This document shows, piece by piece, positions 1-9,060 of a stretch of 64,000 nucleotides of DNA. The stretch is from positions 62,001 to 126,000 of the forward strand of contig NZ_JBANDC010000014.1 of the NCBI RefSeq assembly GCF_038896935.1, read 5' to 3'. The position numbers were made by a program, and so were the translations under genes. The stretch comes from Collimonas rhizosphaerae (lineage in GTDB: Bacteria > Pseudomonadota > Gammaproteobacteria > Burkholderiales > Burkholderiaceae_D). The notes below the pieces were generated by a model that saw only the letters and a program-made list of their open reading frames with translations, was not told the origin of the DNA and made no database searches. Every line of letters begins with the position of its first letter. The first letter of the stretch is position 1.

Positions 1-828
1 GCGCGCTTCTTCGGCGTCAAGGAAACCGGCGGCAAGGTCGAGGTGCTGGTCGAACGCGTAGTTGACAACCGCACCGTGCACGCCCAGGTGCGCGCCTCGA
101 AATCGCCGCCTGCCGGCGCCCGGATCTGCCTGGCCGAAGCGTTCGACGTTGTGGTGGGCGAGCGCGTCGGCGAGTTTTATACGCTGGTGTTCCCGGCCGA
201 TGTATTCGAACTGATCGAGGCCCACGGCCGCCTGCCTTTGCCGCCGTATATCGAGCACGATGCCGATGCTTTCGATGAAACCCGTTATCAAACCGTCTAC
301 GCCAAGCATGCGGGCGCGGTGGCGGCGCCTACTGCCGGCCTGCATTTCGACCAGGCCTTGCTGCAAAGCTTGCAGCAAAAGGGCATCGGCTTCGCCTATG
401 TCACGCTGCACGTAGGGGCCGGCACGTTCCAGCCGGTGCGCAGCGAGAACCTGGCGGAACACAAGATGCACAGCGAGTGGTACACCATCGCCGAAGCCAC
501 CGTCGATGCCGTGCGTGCTGCCAAGGCCGCCGGCGGCAAGGTGGTGGCAGTCGGCACCACCAGCTTGCGGGCGCTGGAATCAGCCTCGCAGTCCGGCGTT
601 TTACAGGCGGGCAGCGCCGACACCGCCTTGTTCATCACTCCCGGTTACGTCTTCAAGACCGTGGATCGCCTGATCACCAATTTCCATCTGCCGAAATCGA
701 CCTTGCTGATGCTGGTCTCGGCTTTTGCCGGCTACGACTGCATCCGCGCCGCTTACACCCATGCCATCGCGCAGCGTTATCGCTTCTTCAGCTATGGCGA
801 TGCGATGCTGCTTACCTATAACGTTTGA
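1..828 (+). CDS. queA: S-adenosylmethionine:tRNA ribosyltransferase-isomerase (5' truncated)
   Basis: QueA transfers and isomerises the ribose of S-adenosylmethionine onto 7-aminomethyl-7-deazaguanine in tRNA, giving epoxyqueuosine. The frame is open from base 1, so the gene starts upstream of the window. About 275 residues are visible against a usual 340-350, so roughly the first 70 are missing. Visible family blocks are PTAGLHF, HVGAGTFQPVR, VGTTSLRALES and the C-terminal LITNFHLPKSTLLMLVSAF. It lies 23 bp upstream of tgt, which acts earlier in the same queuosine pathway, so the two are probably co-transcribed. The first in-frame ATG (base 43) is internal and should not be taken as the start. 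Confidence 0.96.
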   Translation, partial: ARFFGVKETGGKVEVLVERVVDNRTVHAQVRASKSPPAGARICLAEAFDVVVGERVGEFYTLVFPADVFELIEAHGRLPLPPYIEHDADAFDETRYQTVYAKHAGAVAAPTAGLHFDQALLQSLQQKGIGFAYVTLHVGAGTFQPVRSENLAEHKMHSEWYTIAEATVDAVRAAKAAGGKVVAVGTTSLRALESASQSGVLQAGSADTALFITPGYVFKTVDRLITNFHLPKSTLLMLVSAFAGYDCIRAAYTHAIAQRYRFFSYGDAMLLTYNV

Positions 829-851
829 TCCTGATTACTGACTGAAAATCC

Positions 852-1979
852 ATGCTTGAATTCACGCTGCTGAAAACCGAAGGAAAGGCCCGCCGCGGCC
901 GCCTGAAACTTAACCACGGTACGGTCGAAACGCCGATCTTCATGCCGGTCGGCACCTATGGTTCGGTGAAGGCGATGTCGCCGCTGGAGCTGGTGGAGAT
1001 CGAAGCCCAGATCATCCTCGGCAACACCTTCCATCTTTGGCTGCGGCCTGGCACCGAGGTGCTCGATAAATTCGGCGGCCTGCACAAGTTCATGGCCTGG
1101 GACAAGCCGATCCTGACCGATTCCGGCGGCTTCCAGGTGTTTTCACTGGGCGCGATGCGCAAGATTACCGAAGAGGGCGTGAAATTTTCGTCGCCGATCA
1201 ACGGCGACAAATTGTTCCTTTCGCCCGAGGTCTCGATGCAGATCCAGAAATCGCTCAATTCCGACATCGTGATGCAGTTCGACGAATGCACGCCGTATGA
1301 AATCGACGGCCGTCCCGCCACCAGCGAGGAAGCGGCGCAATCGATGCGGATGTCGCTGCGCTGGGCCAAGCGCTCCAAGAACGAATTCGACCAACTGGAA
1401 AATCCGAACGCGCTGTTCGGCATCGTCCAGGGCGGCATGTTTGAAAACCTGCGAGACGAATCGCTGGCCGGCCTTGAAGACGTCGGTTTCCACGGCATCG
1501 CCATCGGCGGCCTGTCGGTGGGAGAACCGAAGGAAGAAATGATGCGCGTGCTGGAGCACATCGGCCCGCGCCTGCCGGCCGGCAAGCCGCATTACCTGAT
1601 GGGCGTCGGCACGCCGGAAGACCTGGTGGCAGGGGTTGAAAACGGGGTCGACATGTTCGATTGCGTGATGCCGACCCGCAACGCCCGCAATGGCTGGCTG
1701 TTTACCCGTTTCGGCGACCTGAAGATCAAGAATGCCCGTTACAAGGATGACGAAAAGCCATTGGACGAGACTTGCGGCTGCTACGCTTGCCGCAATTTCT
1801 CGCGCGCATACTTGCATCATTTGCATCGTACCGGTGAAATCCTTGGCGCGCGGCTCAATACGATTCACAATCTGCATTACTACCTGGACCTGATGAAGAA
1901 TGTCCGGGCAGCGCTGGATGTCGGGCAGTTCAGCGTATTCGTGACCCGGTTCCACCTGGACCGGGCGCGCGGCGTATAG
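852..1979 (+). CDS. tgt: Queuine/preQ1 tRNA-guanine transglycosylase
   Basis: Tgt exchanges guanine-34 of GUN-anticodon tRNAs for preQ1, the step before QueA. The 375-residue protein has normal family length. The substrate-binding block TDSGGFQVFSLG is at residues 89-100. The zinc site is visible near residues 307-338 as CGCYAC followed by AYLHHL. Around residue 270 is the block DCVMPTRNARNG. The ATG at 852 begins MLEFTLLKTEGKARRG, like other bacterial Tgt N-termini. It follows queA and precedes yajC-secD-secF, a very common order in proteobacteria. Confidence 0.97.
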   Translation: MLEFTLLKTEGKARRGRLKLNHGTVETPIFMPVGTYGSVKAMSPLELVEIEAQIILGNTFHLWLRPGTEVLDKFGGLHKFMAWDKPILTDSGGFQVFSLGAMRKITEEGVKFSSPINGDKLFLSPEVSMQIQKSLNSDIVMQFDECTPYEIDGRPATSEEAAQSMRMSLRWAKRSKNEFDQLENPNALFGIVQGGMFENLRDESLAGLEDVGFHGIAIGGLSVGEPKEEMMRVLEHIGPRLPAGKPHYLMGVGTPEDLVAGVENGVDMFDCVMPTRNARNGWLFTRFGDLKIKNARYKDDEKPLDETCGCYACRNFSRAYLHHLHRTGEILGARLNTIHNLHYYLDLMKNVRAALDVGQFSVFVTRFHLDRARGV

Positions 1980-2128
1980 GATTTACCCTGGAAGGAGTAT
2001 GCATTTTGCAACTATTTCCGGGCAAACCGGTCTATGAACACCGGCCTGGTCAGCCGACTCCCGCTATAAGGGCGGCGCATCGGGCCGATTTTCCCGGCAA
2101 TAAATAGCGCCGGGGGGCGGCTGGACGG

Positions 2129-2155
2129 TTGTATGCCGTTACCCAATGCTAGAAT
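2129..2155 (+). promoter_or_regulatory. Candidate extended -10 promoter for yajC-secDF
   Basis: An extended -10 box TGCTAGAAT lies at 2147-2155. A weak TTGTAT at 2129-2134 could serve as -35, although its 15-bp spacing is short. This puts transcription start about 30 bp before the yajC GTG. The 1980-2128 stretch upstream holds no gene I can support. The call is from sequence pattern only. Confidence 0.45.
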
Positions 2156-2191
2156 GCTGGGCTATTTTCAAACTATTACCTGGAGCAACTC

Positions 2192-2545
2192 GTGTCAATT
2201 ATTTCCAGCGCTTACGCGCAAACTGCACCTGCGGCTACTGCTGCTACCGGTCCACTGGGCCTGAGCGGCAACCTGACCAGCTTTTTGCCGATCATCCTGA
2301 TGTTCGTCGTGTTGTACTTCCTGATGATCCGTCCGCAAATGAAGCGTCAGAAAGAACAGAAATCCATGATGGAAGCGCTCGCCAAGGGCGATGAAGTAGT
2401 GACGGCCGGCGGCATGCTGGGCAAGATCACCAAGGTTGCGGACGCCTACATCACCCTGGAAATCGCCAGCGGCACTGAAGTCGTGGTGCAAAAGGGTTCG
2501 GTCACCACATTGCTGCCAAAGGGCACGATCAAGACAGCCCTGTAA
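2192..2545 (+). CDS. yajC: Sec translocon accessory protein YajC
   Basis: YajC is a small inner-membrane partner of SecD/SecF in the holotranslocon. The 117-residue product has a short Ala/Thr-rich N-terminus, one membrane segment at about residues 29-46, then the family block MIRPQMKRQKEQ and a cytoplasmic domain with DEVVTAGGMLGKI. I chose the GTG at 2192 because TGGAG (2181-2185) lies at ribosome-binding distance and the product then matches the family length; no suitable ATG lies nearby. secD follows after 193 bp containing a strong hairpin. Confidence 0.95.
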   Translation: MSIISSAYAQTAPAATAATGPLGLSGNLTSFLPIILMFVVLYFLMIRPQMKRQKEQKSMMEALAKGDEVVTAGGMLGKITKVADAYITLEIASGTEVVVQKGSVTTLLPKGTIKTAL

Positions 2546-2567
2546 CCAGGCGCCAGACTGATGGAAC

Positions 2568-2591
2568 GAGAGCATCCAGGCGGGTGCTCTC
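2568..2591 (+). promoter_or_regulatory. Intercistronic hairpin between yajC and secD
   Basis: Ten-base arms GAGAGCATCC (2568-2577) and GGGTGCTCTC (2582-2591) flank a four-base AGGC loop. Pairing is complete with one T-G wobble. No T-run follows, so this is not a normal intrinsic terminator. It could be an mRNA-stabilising or processing hairpin that sets the yajC to secDF ratio. The structure is seen in the sequence; the role is inference. Confidence 0.6.
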
Positions 2592-2738
2592 TTCAAATGT
2601 AAAGTCCGGAATAAAAAAGAGCCTGGCGGCGCAGTGCTACAAGCGCAGCACGGCAAGACATTGCACGCAGGGCATCGGCTGCACCAACCATGCAAGCAAG
2701 AGACTCCCTCTGAGACTCACACAGAACGCTGAATCAAT

Positions 2739-4604
2739 ATGAATCGCTATCCTCTCTGGAAATATATTCTGATCGTCATCGCGCTGCTGTTCGGCGTGCT
2801 GTACACCATACCGAATTTCTTTGGCGAATCGCCTGCGGTACAGGTAAGCAGCGGCAAATCGACATTGAAGGTCGACAGCGCGCTGGCCGACCGGGTGTCG
2901 CAAGTGCTGCAGCAAGGCAACCTGCAGACTGACGGCGTGGCGTTTGAAAACACCGGCGCGCAAGGCACCGTGCGCGCGCGTTTCCACGATACCGACACCC
3001 AGTTCAAGGCCAAGGCCCTGCTGGAACAGAACCTGAATACAGATCCTACCGATCCAACCTATGTGGTGGCTTTCAACCTGGTGCCGAATACGCCGCACTG
3101 GCTGCAGGCGCTGCATGCCTTCCCGATGTACCTGGGCCTCGACTTGCGCGGCGGCGTGCATTTCCTGATGCAGGTCGATACCAAGGCGGTCATCAACAAG
3201 CGTCTGCAAGGCTTGCAAGCCAGCGCCCGCAGCGCTTTGCGCGACAAGGACATCCGTTACAGCGGCATCAACCGCAACGGCGACAGCATCGACATCAGTT
3301 TCCGCGACCAGGACACGCTCAACAAGGCGCGCGACCTGCTGGCGCCGCAATTGACGGAAATGCTGATCCAGGTTGCGCCTCCTGTCGCCGGCGGCGACCC
3401 GACGCTGACTGCGTCGCTCAAGCCGGAAGCATTGAAGCAGATCGTCGACAACGGCGTCACGCAAAACATCACGACCTTGTCGAAGCGGGTCAATGAGCTG
3501 GGCGTGGCCGAACCTATCATCCAGCGCCAGGGCGCTGACCGCATCGTGGTGCAGCTGCCTGGCGTGCAAGACGTCTCGCGCGCCAAGGACATCATCGGCC
3601 GCACCGCTACGCTGGAAGTGCGGATGGTGGACGAGTCGGTGACGCGCGGCACGGAAACCACCGCAGCCGTGCCTTTCGGGTCCGAACTGTTCAAGGTCGG
3701 CAAGAATGCCCCGGTCGTGCTGTACAAGGAGCCGGTCCTGACCGGCGACTATATTTCCAGCGCAGCCGTGAGCTTTGACCAGAACCAGCAGCCGGCAGTC
3801 AGCATCGACCTCAACGGCGATGGCGGCCGCAAGATGCGCGACGCTACCCGCGGCAAGGTCGGCAAGGCGATGGCGATCGTGCTGTTTGAAAAAGGCAAGG
3901 GCGAAGTCCTGACCGTGGCTACCATCCAGAGCGAACTGGGTTCGCGCTTCCAGATCACCGGCATGGGCTCTCCTGAAGCGGCCGCCGATCTGGCGCTACT
4001 GCTGCGCGCAGGTTCCCTGGCGGCGCCCATGACCATCATCGAAGAACGCACCATCGGCCCGCAGCTGGGCGCCGAGAATATCAAGAAGGGCTTCGATTCG
4101 ACCATGTACGGTTTTGCCGTGATCGCCGTATTCATGATCATCTACTACATGCTGTTCGGTTTCTTCAGCGTGCTGGCGCTGTCGGTCAACCTGCTGCTGC
4201 TGATCGCCGTGCTGTCGACGCTGCAGGCGACGCTGACCCTGCCGGGCATTGCCGCGATCGCCTTGACGCTGGGTATTGCGATCGACGCCAACGTGCTGGT
4301 GAACGAGCGTATTCGTGAAGAGCTGCGCAACGGCAATTCGCCGCAAGCAGCGATCTCGATCGGTTTCGACCGCGCCTGGGCCACGATCCTGGACTCCAAC
4401 GTGACGACGCTGATCGCCGGCCTGGCATTGCTGATTTTCGGTTCCGGCGCGATCCGCGGTTTTGCGGTGGTGCATTGCCTGGGCATCCTGACTTCGATTT
4501 TCTCGGCGGTGTTCGTCTCGCGCGGTTTTGCCAACCTGTGGTACGGCCGCAAGAAGAAGCTGACCAGCCTGTCGATCGGCCAGATCTGGAAGCCGAACGC
4601 TTGA
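2739..4604 (+). CDS. secD: Protein translocase subunit SecD
   Basis: SecD works with SecF to drive late stages of Sec-dependent export using the proton gradient. The 621-residue protein has an N-terminal membrane helix at about residues 9-27, a large periplasmic region including the block LGLDLRGGVHFLMQVD, and a C-terminal RND-type bundle of five helices from about residue 455. That bundle carries the conserved GIAIDANVLVNERIREE segment. The ATG at 2739 begins MNRYPLWKYI, typical of SecD. secF follows after 96 bp, in the same direction. Confidence 0.97.
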   Translation: MNRYPLWKYILIVIALLFGVLYTIPNFFGESPAVQVSSGKSTLKVDSALADRVSQVLQQGNLQTDGVAFENTGAQGTVRARFHDTDTQFKAKALLEQNLNTDPTDPTYVVAFNLVPNTPHWLQALHAFPMYLGLDLRGGVHFLMQVDTKAVINKRLQGLQASARSALRDKDIRYSGINRNGDSIDISFRDQDTLNKARDLLAPQLTEMLIQVAPPVAGGDPTLTASLKPEALKQIVDNGVTQNITTLSKRVNELGVAEPIIQRQGADRIVVQLPGVQDVSRAKDIIGRTATLEVRMVDESVTRGTETTAAVPFGSELFKVGKNAPVVLYKEPVLTGDYISSAAVSFDQNQQPAVSIDLNGDGGRKMRDATRGKVGKAMAIVLFEKGKGEVLTVATIQSELGSRFQITGMGSPEAAADLALLLRAGSLAAPMTIIEERTIGPQLGAENIKKGFDSTMYGFAVIAVFMIIYYMLFGFFSVLALSVNLLLLIAVLSTLQATLTLPGIAAIALTLGIAIDANVLVNERIREELRNGNSPQAAISIGFDRAWATILDSNVTTLIAGLALLIFGSGAIRGFAVVHCLGILTSIFSAVFVSRGFANLWYGRKKKLTSLSIGQIWKPNA

Positions 4605-4700
4605 GCCGCGGCCAAGCGCAAGCGCATATTGAATAACGTTGCGGCCGCCATTGTGCGGCTGCACAGGCAAGAACCAGTGGTGTGAACCAAAAGGAATGTG

Positions 4701-5645
4701 ATGGAACTTTTCCGTATCAAAAAAGATATTCCGTTCATGCGCCATGCATTGATATTCAATGCGATCTCGGCGCTGACGTTTGTATTGGCCGTATTCTTCC
4801 TGTTCTCGAAAGGCTTGCATCTGTCGATCGAGTTTACCGGCGGTACGGTGATCGAAGTCGCCTACAGCAAGCCGGCTAACATCGAGAGCATACGCAAGAC
4901 GGTCGAGGGGCTCGGTTATACCGATAACCAGGTCACCAATTTCGGTACCGCCCAGGATGTGATGATTCGCCTGCCCGCGAAAAAAGGTGAGAATTCCAAT
5001 GCCCAAAGCGCTACCGTGCTGAAGGCGTTGCAGCAGCAGGATGCTGACGTGCAGCTCAAGCGCACCGAGTTTGTCGGCCCGCAGGTGGGCGACGAGCTGG
5101 CGCATGACGGCCTGATGGCGCTGCTGTTCGTGGTGATCGGCATCGTGATCTACTTGGCGATCCGCTTCGAGTGGAAATACGCGGTGGCGGCGATCATCGC
5201 CAACTTGCATGACGTGGTGATCATCCTCGGCTTCTTCGCTTTCTTCCAGTGGGAATTCTCGCTGACCGTGCTGGCGGCGATCCTGGCGGTGCTGGGCTAT
5301 TCGGTGAATGAATCGGTAGTGGTGTTCGACCGTGTGCGCGAAACCTTCCGCGACCGCCGCTTCGGCAAACTGGCGGTGGCCGATGTCATGAACCACGCGA
5401 TCACCAGCACGATTTCCCGCACCATCATCACCCACGGCAGTACCGAAATCATGGTGTTGTCGATGTTCGTGTTCGGCGGCCCGGCGTTGCACTACTTTGC
5501 GCTGGCGCTGACCATCGGTATCCTGTTCGGTATCTATTCTTCGGTGTTCGTGGCGGCGGCAGTGGCGATGTGGCTGGGCGTCAAGCGCGAAGACATGATC
5601 AAGCCGATCAAGGAAAAGGACGAGACTGACGGCGCGGTGGTATAA
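4701..5645 (+). CDS. secF: Protein translocase subunit SecF
   Basis: SecF pairs with SecD in the membrane. The 314-residue protein has a first helix near residues 19-37, the block SIEFTGGTVIEV, and a C-terminal five-helix bundle with GYSVNESVVVFDRVRE. I prefer the ATG at 4701 (MELFRIKKDIPF) over the in-frame GTG three bases upstream, because AAGGA at 4691-4695 is five bases from the ATG and the product then matches other SecF N-termini. It is the last gene of the yajC-secD-secF unit, and a strong terminator follows. Confidence 0.97.
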   Translation: MELFRIKKDIPFMRHALIFNAISALTFVLAVFFLFSKGLHLSIEFTGGTVIEVAYSKPANIESIRKTVEGLGYTDNQVTNFGTAQDVMIRLPAKKGENSNAQSATVLKALQQQDADVQLKRTEFVGPQVGDELAHDGLMALLFVVIGIVIYLAIRFEWKYAVAAIIANLHDVVIILGFFAFFQWEFSLTVLAAILAVLGYSVNESVVVFDRVRETFRDRRFGKLAVADVMNHAITSTISRTIITHGSTEIMVLSMFVFGGPALHYFALALTIGILFGIYSSVFVAAAVAMWLGVKREDMIKPIKEKDETDGAVV

Positions 5646-5658
5646 AGCGTCGCGGCAA

Positions 5659-5690
5659 TAAAAAAACCAGCCTCCGGGCTGGTTTTTTTT
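5659..5690. terminator. Bidirectional intrinsic terminator between secF and purB
   Basis: CCAGCC (5667-5672) and GGCTGG (5677-5682) pair around a TCCG loop. The stem is flanked by an A-run on the left and eight T on the right, so it can end transcripts from both strands: secF on plus and purB on minus. Confidence 0.92.
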
Positions 5691-5711
5691 GGTCTGGCGG
5701 AAAGCGGCGTT

Positions 5712-7079
5712 TCAGATTTTCCTGGCCAGCAATGCTGCATGTCCGATGTAGTTGGACGGTGTCATGGCCAGCAGATGGTCCTTGGCTTCCTGCGGGATTT
5801 CCAGCTTGAGGATGAACTCGCGCAATGCATCCTTGGAGATGCCTTTGCCGCGTGTCAGCTCTTTCAGCTGCTCGTAGGGATTTTCAATGCCATAGCGGCG
5901 CATCACGGTTTGCACCGGCTCGGCCAGCACTTCCCAGGTGGCGTCCAGGTCTTCCGCCAGGCGGCCGGGATTGACTTCCAGCTTGTTCAGGCCGCGCAGG
6001 CAGCTGTCGTAAGCCAGGATCGCGTAACCGAGGCCGACGCCGATGTTGCGCAGCACGGTGGAATCGGTCAGGTCGCGCTGCCAGCGCGACAGCGGCAGTT
6101 TTTCCGACATGTGCTTGAGCACTGCGTTGGCCATGCCCAGGTTGCCTTCCGAATTCTCGAAATCGATAGGGTTGACCTTGTGCGGCATGGTCGACGAGCC
6201 GATTTCGCCGGCCTTGGTGCGCTGCTTGAAAAAGCCCAGCGAGATGTAGCCCCAGATATCGCGGTTCAGGTCGAGCAGTATGGTGTTGCTGCGGCTGATC
6301 GCATCGAACAGTTCCGCCATGTAGTCATGCGGTTCGATCTGGATGGTGTAGGGATTGAACACCAGGCCCAGCCGTTGTTCGATCACGTTCTTCGAGAAGT
6401 TTTCCCAGTCGAAGTCAGGATAGGCCGACAGGTGCGCATTGTAGTTGCCGACCGCGCCGTTCATCTTGCCCAGGATTTCCACGGCGGCGATGCGTTTCAC
6501 TGCGCGCTGCAGGCGCGCCACGACGTTGGCCATTTCCTTGCCGAGCGTGGTCGGGCTGGCCGGCTGGCCATGGGTGCGCGACATCATCGGCAAATCGGCA
6601 TTGGCGTGCGCCAGCTCGGTCAGCTTGGCGATCACTTCCTGCAGGGCCGGCAGCAGCACGGTATCGCGCGCGGCTTTCAGCATCATGCCGTGCGAAGTGT
6701 TGTTGATGTCTTCCGAGGTGCAGGCGAAGTGGATGAATTCCGAGGCGGCGACCAGCTCCGGCACGTCCTTGACCTGTTCCTTGAGCCAGTATTCGACCGC
6801 CTTGACGTCGTGGTTGGTGACGGCTTCGATGGCCTTGATGCGTTCCGCGTCGGCTTCGCTGAAGTCGCTGGCCAGCTTGTCGAGCAGCGCGCTGGCGCTG
6901 GCGGAGAAGGGTTTGATCTCGGCGAAGTCCGCAGTCGACAGGGCTTGCAGCCAGGCAATTTCAACCTTGACCCGATGGTGCATGAAACCGGCTTCGGACA
7001 GGATCGGGCGCAGCTTGCCGGTTTTGGCGGCGTAGCGGCCATCCAGCGGGGACAGGGCGGAAAGCGTGGAAAGAGACAT
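5712..7079 (-). CDS. purB: Adenylosuccinate lyase
   Basis: PurB removes fumarate from SAICAR and from adenylosuccinate in purine synthesis. With the start at 7079 the protein is 455 residues, beginning MSLSTLSALSPLDGRYAAK, and matches the family length. An upstream in-frame start at 7184 would add 35 residues with no counterpart in the family, so I rejected it. The fumarase/aspartase signature SSTMPHKVNPIDFENSEGN and the block TSEDINN are present. It is convergent with secF and divergent from the glutathione transferase gene. Confidence 0.96.
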   Translation of the reverse strand: MSLSTLSALSPLDGRYAAKTGKLRPILSEAGFMHHRVKVEIAWLQALSTADFAEIKPFSASASALLDKLASDFSEADAERIKAIEAVTNHDVKAVEYWLKEQVKDVPELVAASEFIHFACTSEDINNTSHGMMLKAARDTVLLPALQEVIAKLTELAHANADLPMMSRTHGQPASPTTLGKEMANVVARLQRAVKRIAAVEILGKMNGAVGNYNAHLSAYPDFDWENFSKNVIEQRLGLVFNPYTIQIEPHDYMAELFDAISRSNTILLDLNRDIWGYISLGFFKQRTKAGEIGSSTMPHKVNPIDFENSEGNLGMANAVLKHMSEKLPLSRWQRDLTDSTVLRNIGVGLGYAILAYDSCLRGLNKLEVNPGRLAEDLDATWEVLAEPVQTVMRRYGIENPYEQLKELTRGKGISKDALREFILKLEIPQEAKDHLLAMTPSNYIGHAALLARKI

Positions 7080-7280
7080 GATAATGGCGACTATAGAGGT
7101 GAATGAAGATAGGGCCGGTACGCCGGTTGTTTCAATTTTGCAAGTGCACAGTGCGCTTAAAAACGACGCCGATTTTGGCAACAACGTTTGTCAACAACGC
7201 AAGGCAATAACGGGCCAAACCGAATTTTACCATTTGCAACGTGGTAAATATGCCGCTTTGCGTCCGAGCCCGGCCAGTGA

Positions 7281-7312
7281 TGGACAAAGTCGCTGGGGGC
7301 GAATGCTATAAT
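7281..7312 (+). promoter_or_regulatory. Candidate promoter for the glutathione transferase gene
   Basis: A consensus extended -10, TGCTATAAT, ends at 7312, 29 bp before the ATG. TGGACA at 7281-7286 resembles a -35 box, but its spacing (20 bp) is long, so the extended -10 may do most of the work. The rest of the 7080-7341 gap should hold the divergent purB promoter, which I could not pick out. Confidence 0.55.
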
Positions 7313-7341
7313 CAGCCAACATTTTTTACCATAAGTGACAT

Positions 7342-7950
7342 ATGAAGCTGATCGGTTCCCTCGCTAGTCCTTTCGTCCGCAAGGTACGTGTTGTCATGGC
7401 GGAAAAGAAACTGGACTACGAATTCGTGCTGGAAGATGTCTGGGCCGCCGACACCAAGATTCATGCTTCGAATCCCTTGGGCAAGGTGCCTTGCCTGGTG
7501 ATGGAAGACGGCGGCGCCATGTTCGATTCGCACGTGATCGTCGAATATCTCGATACCTTGACGCCGGTTGGTAAATTAATCCCGATTAACAGCCGCGAAC
7601 GCTCCGAAGTGAAATGCTGGGAAGCGCTGGCTGACGGCGTGGTGGAAGCCGGCGTGCTGATCCGCCTGGAAGGCACGCAGCGCGCGGAAGGCGAACGCAG
7701 CCAGGCCTGGATCGACCGCCAGCAGCGCAAGATCGACGGCGGCCTGAAAGCGATGGCGTCCGGCCTGGCGGAAAAGCCATTCTGCTCCGGCATCCACTAT
7801 TCGCTGGCCGACGTGGCCGTCGGTTGCGCCTTGGGCTGGCTCAGTTTCCGCTTCCCGGGAATTACCTGGCGCGAAGACTATCCGACGCTGGCCAAGCTGT
7901 ACGAGAAACTGTCCGAACGCCAGTCGTTCAAGGACACCGCCCCGCAATAA
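7342..7950 (+). CDS. Glutathione S-transferase family protein (YibF-like)
   Basis: This 202-residue protein has the two-domain glutathione transferase layout. The N-terminal thioredoxin-like half begins MKLIGSLASPFVRKVRVV and contains NPLGKVPCLVMEDG followed by DSHVIVEYLD, the usual glutathione-binding blocks. The all-helical C-terminal half includes YSLADVAVGCALGWL. It most resembles E. coli YibF. The substrate is unknown; the Ser at residue 9 (S-P-F-V-R-K) sits where the catalytic Ser/Cys of beta or zeta-like classes lies. It is a single gene with its own likely promoter. Confidence 0.88.
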   Translation: MKLIGSLASPFVRKVRVVMAEKKLDYEFVLEDVWAADTKIHASNPLGKVPCLVMEDGGAMFDSHVIVEYLDTLTPVGKLIPINSRERSEVKCWEALADGVVEAGVLIRLEGTQRAEGERSQAWIDRQQRKIDGGLKAMASGLAEKPFCSGIHYSLADVAVGCALGWLSFRFPGITWREDYPTLAKLYEKLSERQSFKDTAPQ

Positions 7951-8074
7951 GCCGTACTACCGAAGCAGGCTGTTCCGTCCGTGTTGCGTTACACGGACGA
8001 CGCAACAGCGGCTCTCGGCTGCATCTGTTCCCCCGCAAACCTCTTCTCATGCATGACCTCGGCCCCGCCGCGCG

Positions 8075-8881
8075 CTAATTGCCTGCCTGGCCGGTTTTCT
8101 TTGGTGCGAAGAAGGTCGACGGCGATTGCCCGAAAGTTTTCCTGAACATGGCGGAAAATGCCGACTGGCTGGCGTACCCCAGTTCGGCAGCCACCAGCGA
8201 CAGCGGCATGCCGCGCGCGATCATCGGCGCCGCGTGCGCCAGCCTGATCTGCTGCCGCCACTGGCCGAAGGTCATGCCCAGGTCGCGCTCGAACAGGCGC
8301 GCCAAAGTTCTTTCCGAGGCCCCGACCTGGTCTGCCCAGCCCGCCAGCGTCATGCTGGAATCGGGCGTTTCCATCAGGACCTGGCAGATGGCGTGCAAGC
8401 GCTTTTCGGTCGGCAGGGAAATGCGTATGCCCTGGGTTTGCGCCGCCGTCAGTTCCTCCAGTATCAATTGGCTGAGCAGGGTTTCCCTGCGGCTGCCGTC
8501 GTCGGTTTGCGACAGAGCCGCGATCAATTCGCGCAGCAAGGTCGAGACCTCCAGCACGATGCATTCCTGGCCGTCGAAAGGTGTCGCATCGGCATGGATG
8601 TACAAGGCGCGCAGCTGGGATTTTTCCATGGTGGCGATTTCATGCTCCACCAGCGGAGGAATCCAGATCGCCCTTAGCGGCGGCACGATCCAGGTGCTGT
8701 TGCCGACGCTCACGCGCAGCACGCCTTCCGCTGCATAGGTAACCTGGCCCCAGGGATGGGAGTGCGCGCTCAGCAGCTTGGCGGCGTCAAGGTCGCGCGC
8801 CCGCAGGCGTACCGGATGCAGTGCGTCCGGCACGACGTCAAGCAGGCCGATCGTGGTGTGGGTGAGTATTTGGGCAGGCAT
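8075..8881 (-). CDS. AraC-family transcriptional regulator with N-terminal cupin
   Basis: The 268-residue protein has an N-terminal cupin-like sensor (HSHPWGQVTYAAEGVLRV) and two C-terminal helix-turn-helix motifs in the last 100 residues, including LAGWADQVGASERTLARLF and LVAAELGYASQSAFSAMFRK. This is the layout of the NimR/YeaM type of AraC regulators. I chose the ATG at 8881; a TTG at 8908 would add nine residues, and neither has a clear Shine-Dalgarno sequence. It is transcribed divergently from the efflux gene at 9061, which it may control through the 179-bp shared region. Confidence 0.9.
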   Translation of the reverse strand: MPAQILTHTTIGLLDVVPDALHPVRLRARDLDAAKLLSAHSHPWGQVTYAAEGVLRVSVGNSTWIVPPLRAIWIPPLVEHEIATMEKSQLRALYIHADATPFDGQECIVLEVSTLLRELIAALSQTDDGSRRETLLSQLILEELTAAQTQGIRISLPTEKRLHAICQVLMETPDSSMTLAGWADQVGASERTLARLFERDLGMTFGQWRQQIRLAHAAPMIARGMPLSLVAAELGYASQSAFSAMFRKTFGQSPSTFFAPKKTGQAGN

Positions 8882-9060
8882 AGGGAGGAAATGGCAGAAA
8901 TACGACAAATTATGTCTTTCTATCTTAAAACAGTCTCGGTTTTTTTGCTTACACTGATGGCTTGCGAATGAAGAAATCTTTTTCGATGCCTAAGCAGGCC
9001 GTTTCTTGTTTCATTTGCGCCTTTCATCGTACCTAATTCGCCACTATTCATTTCACCGCC

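Noticed and set aside
5739..7106. A 455-codon plus-strand frame across purB
   Set aside because: It mirrors purB codons and has no recognisable domain. The minus strand encodes a full adenylosuccinate lyase with its signature.
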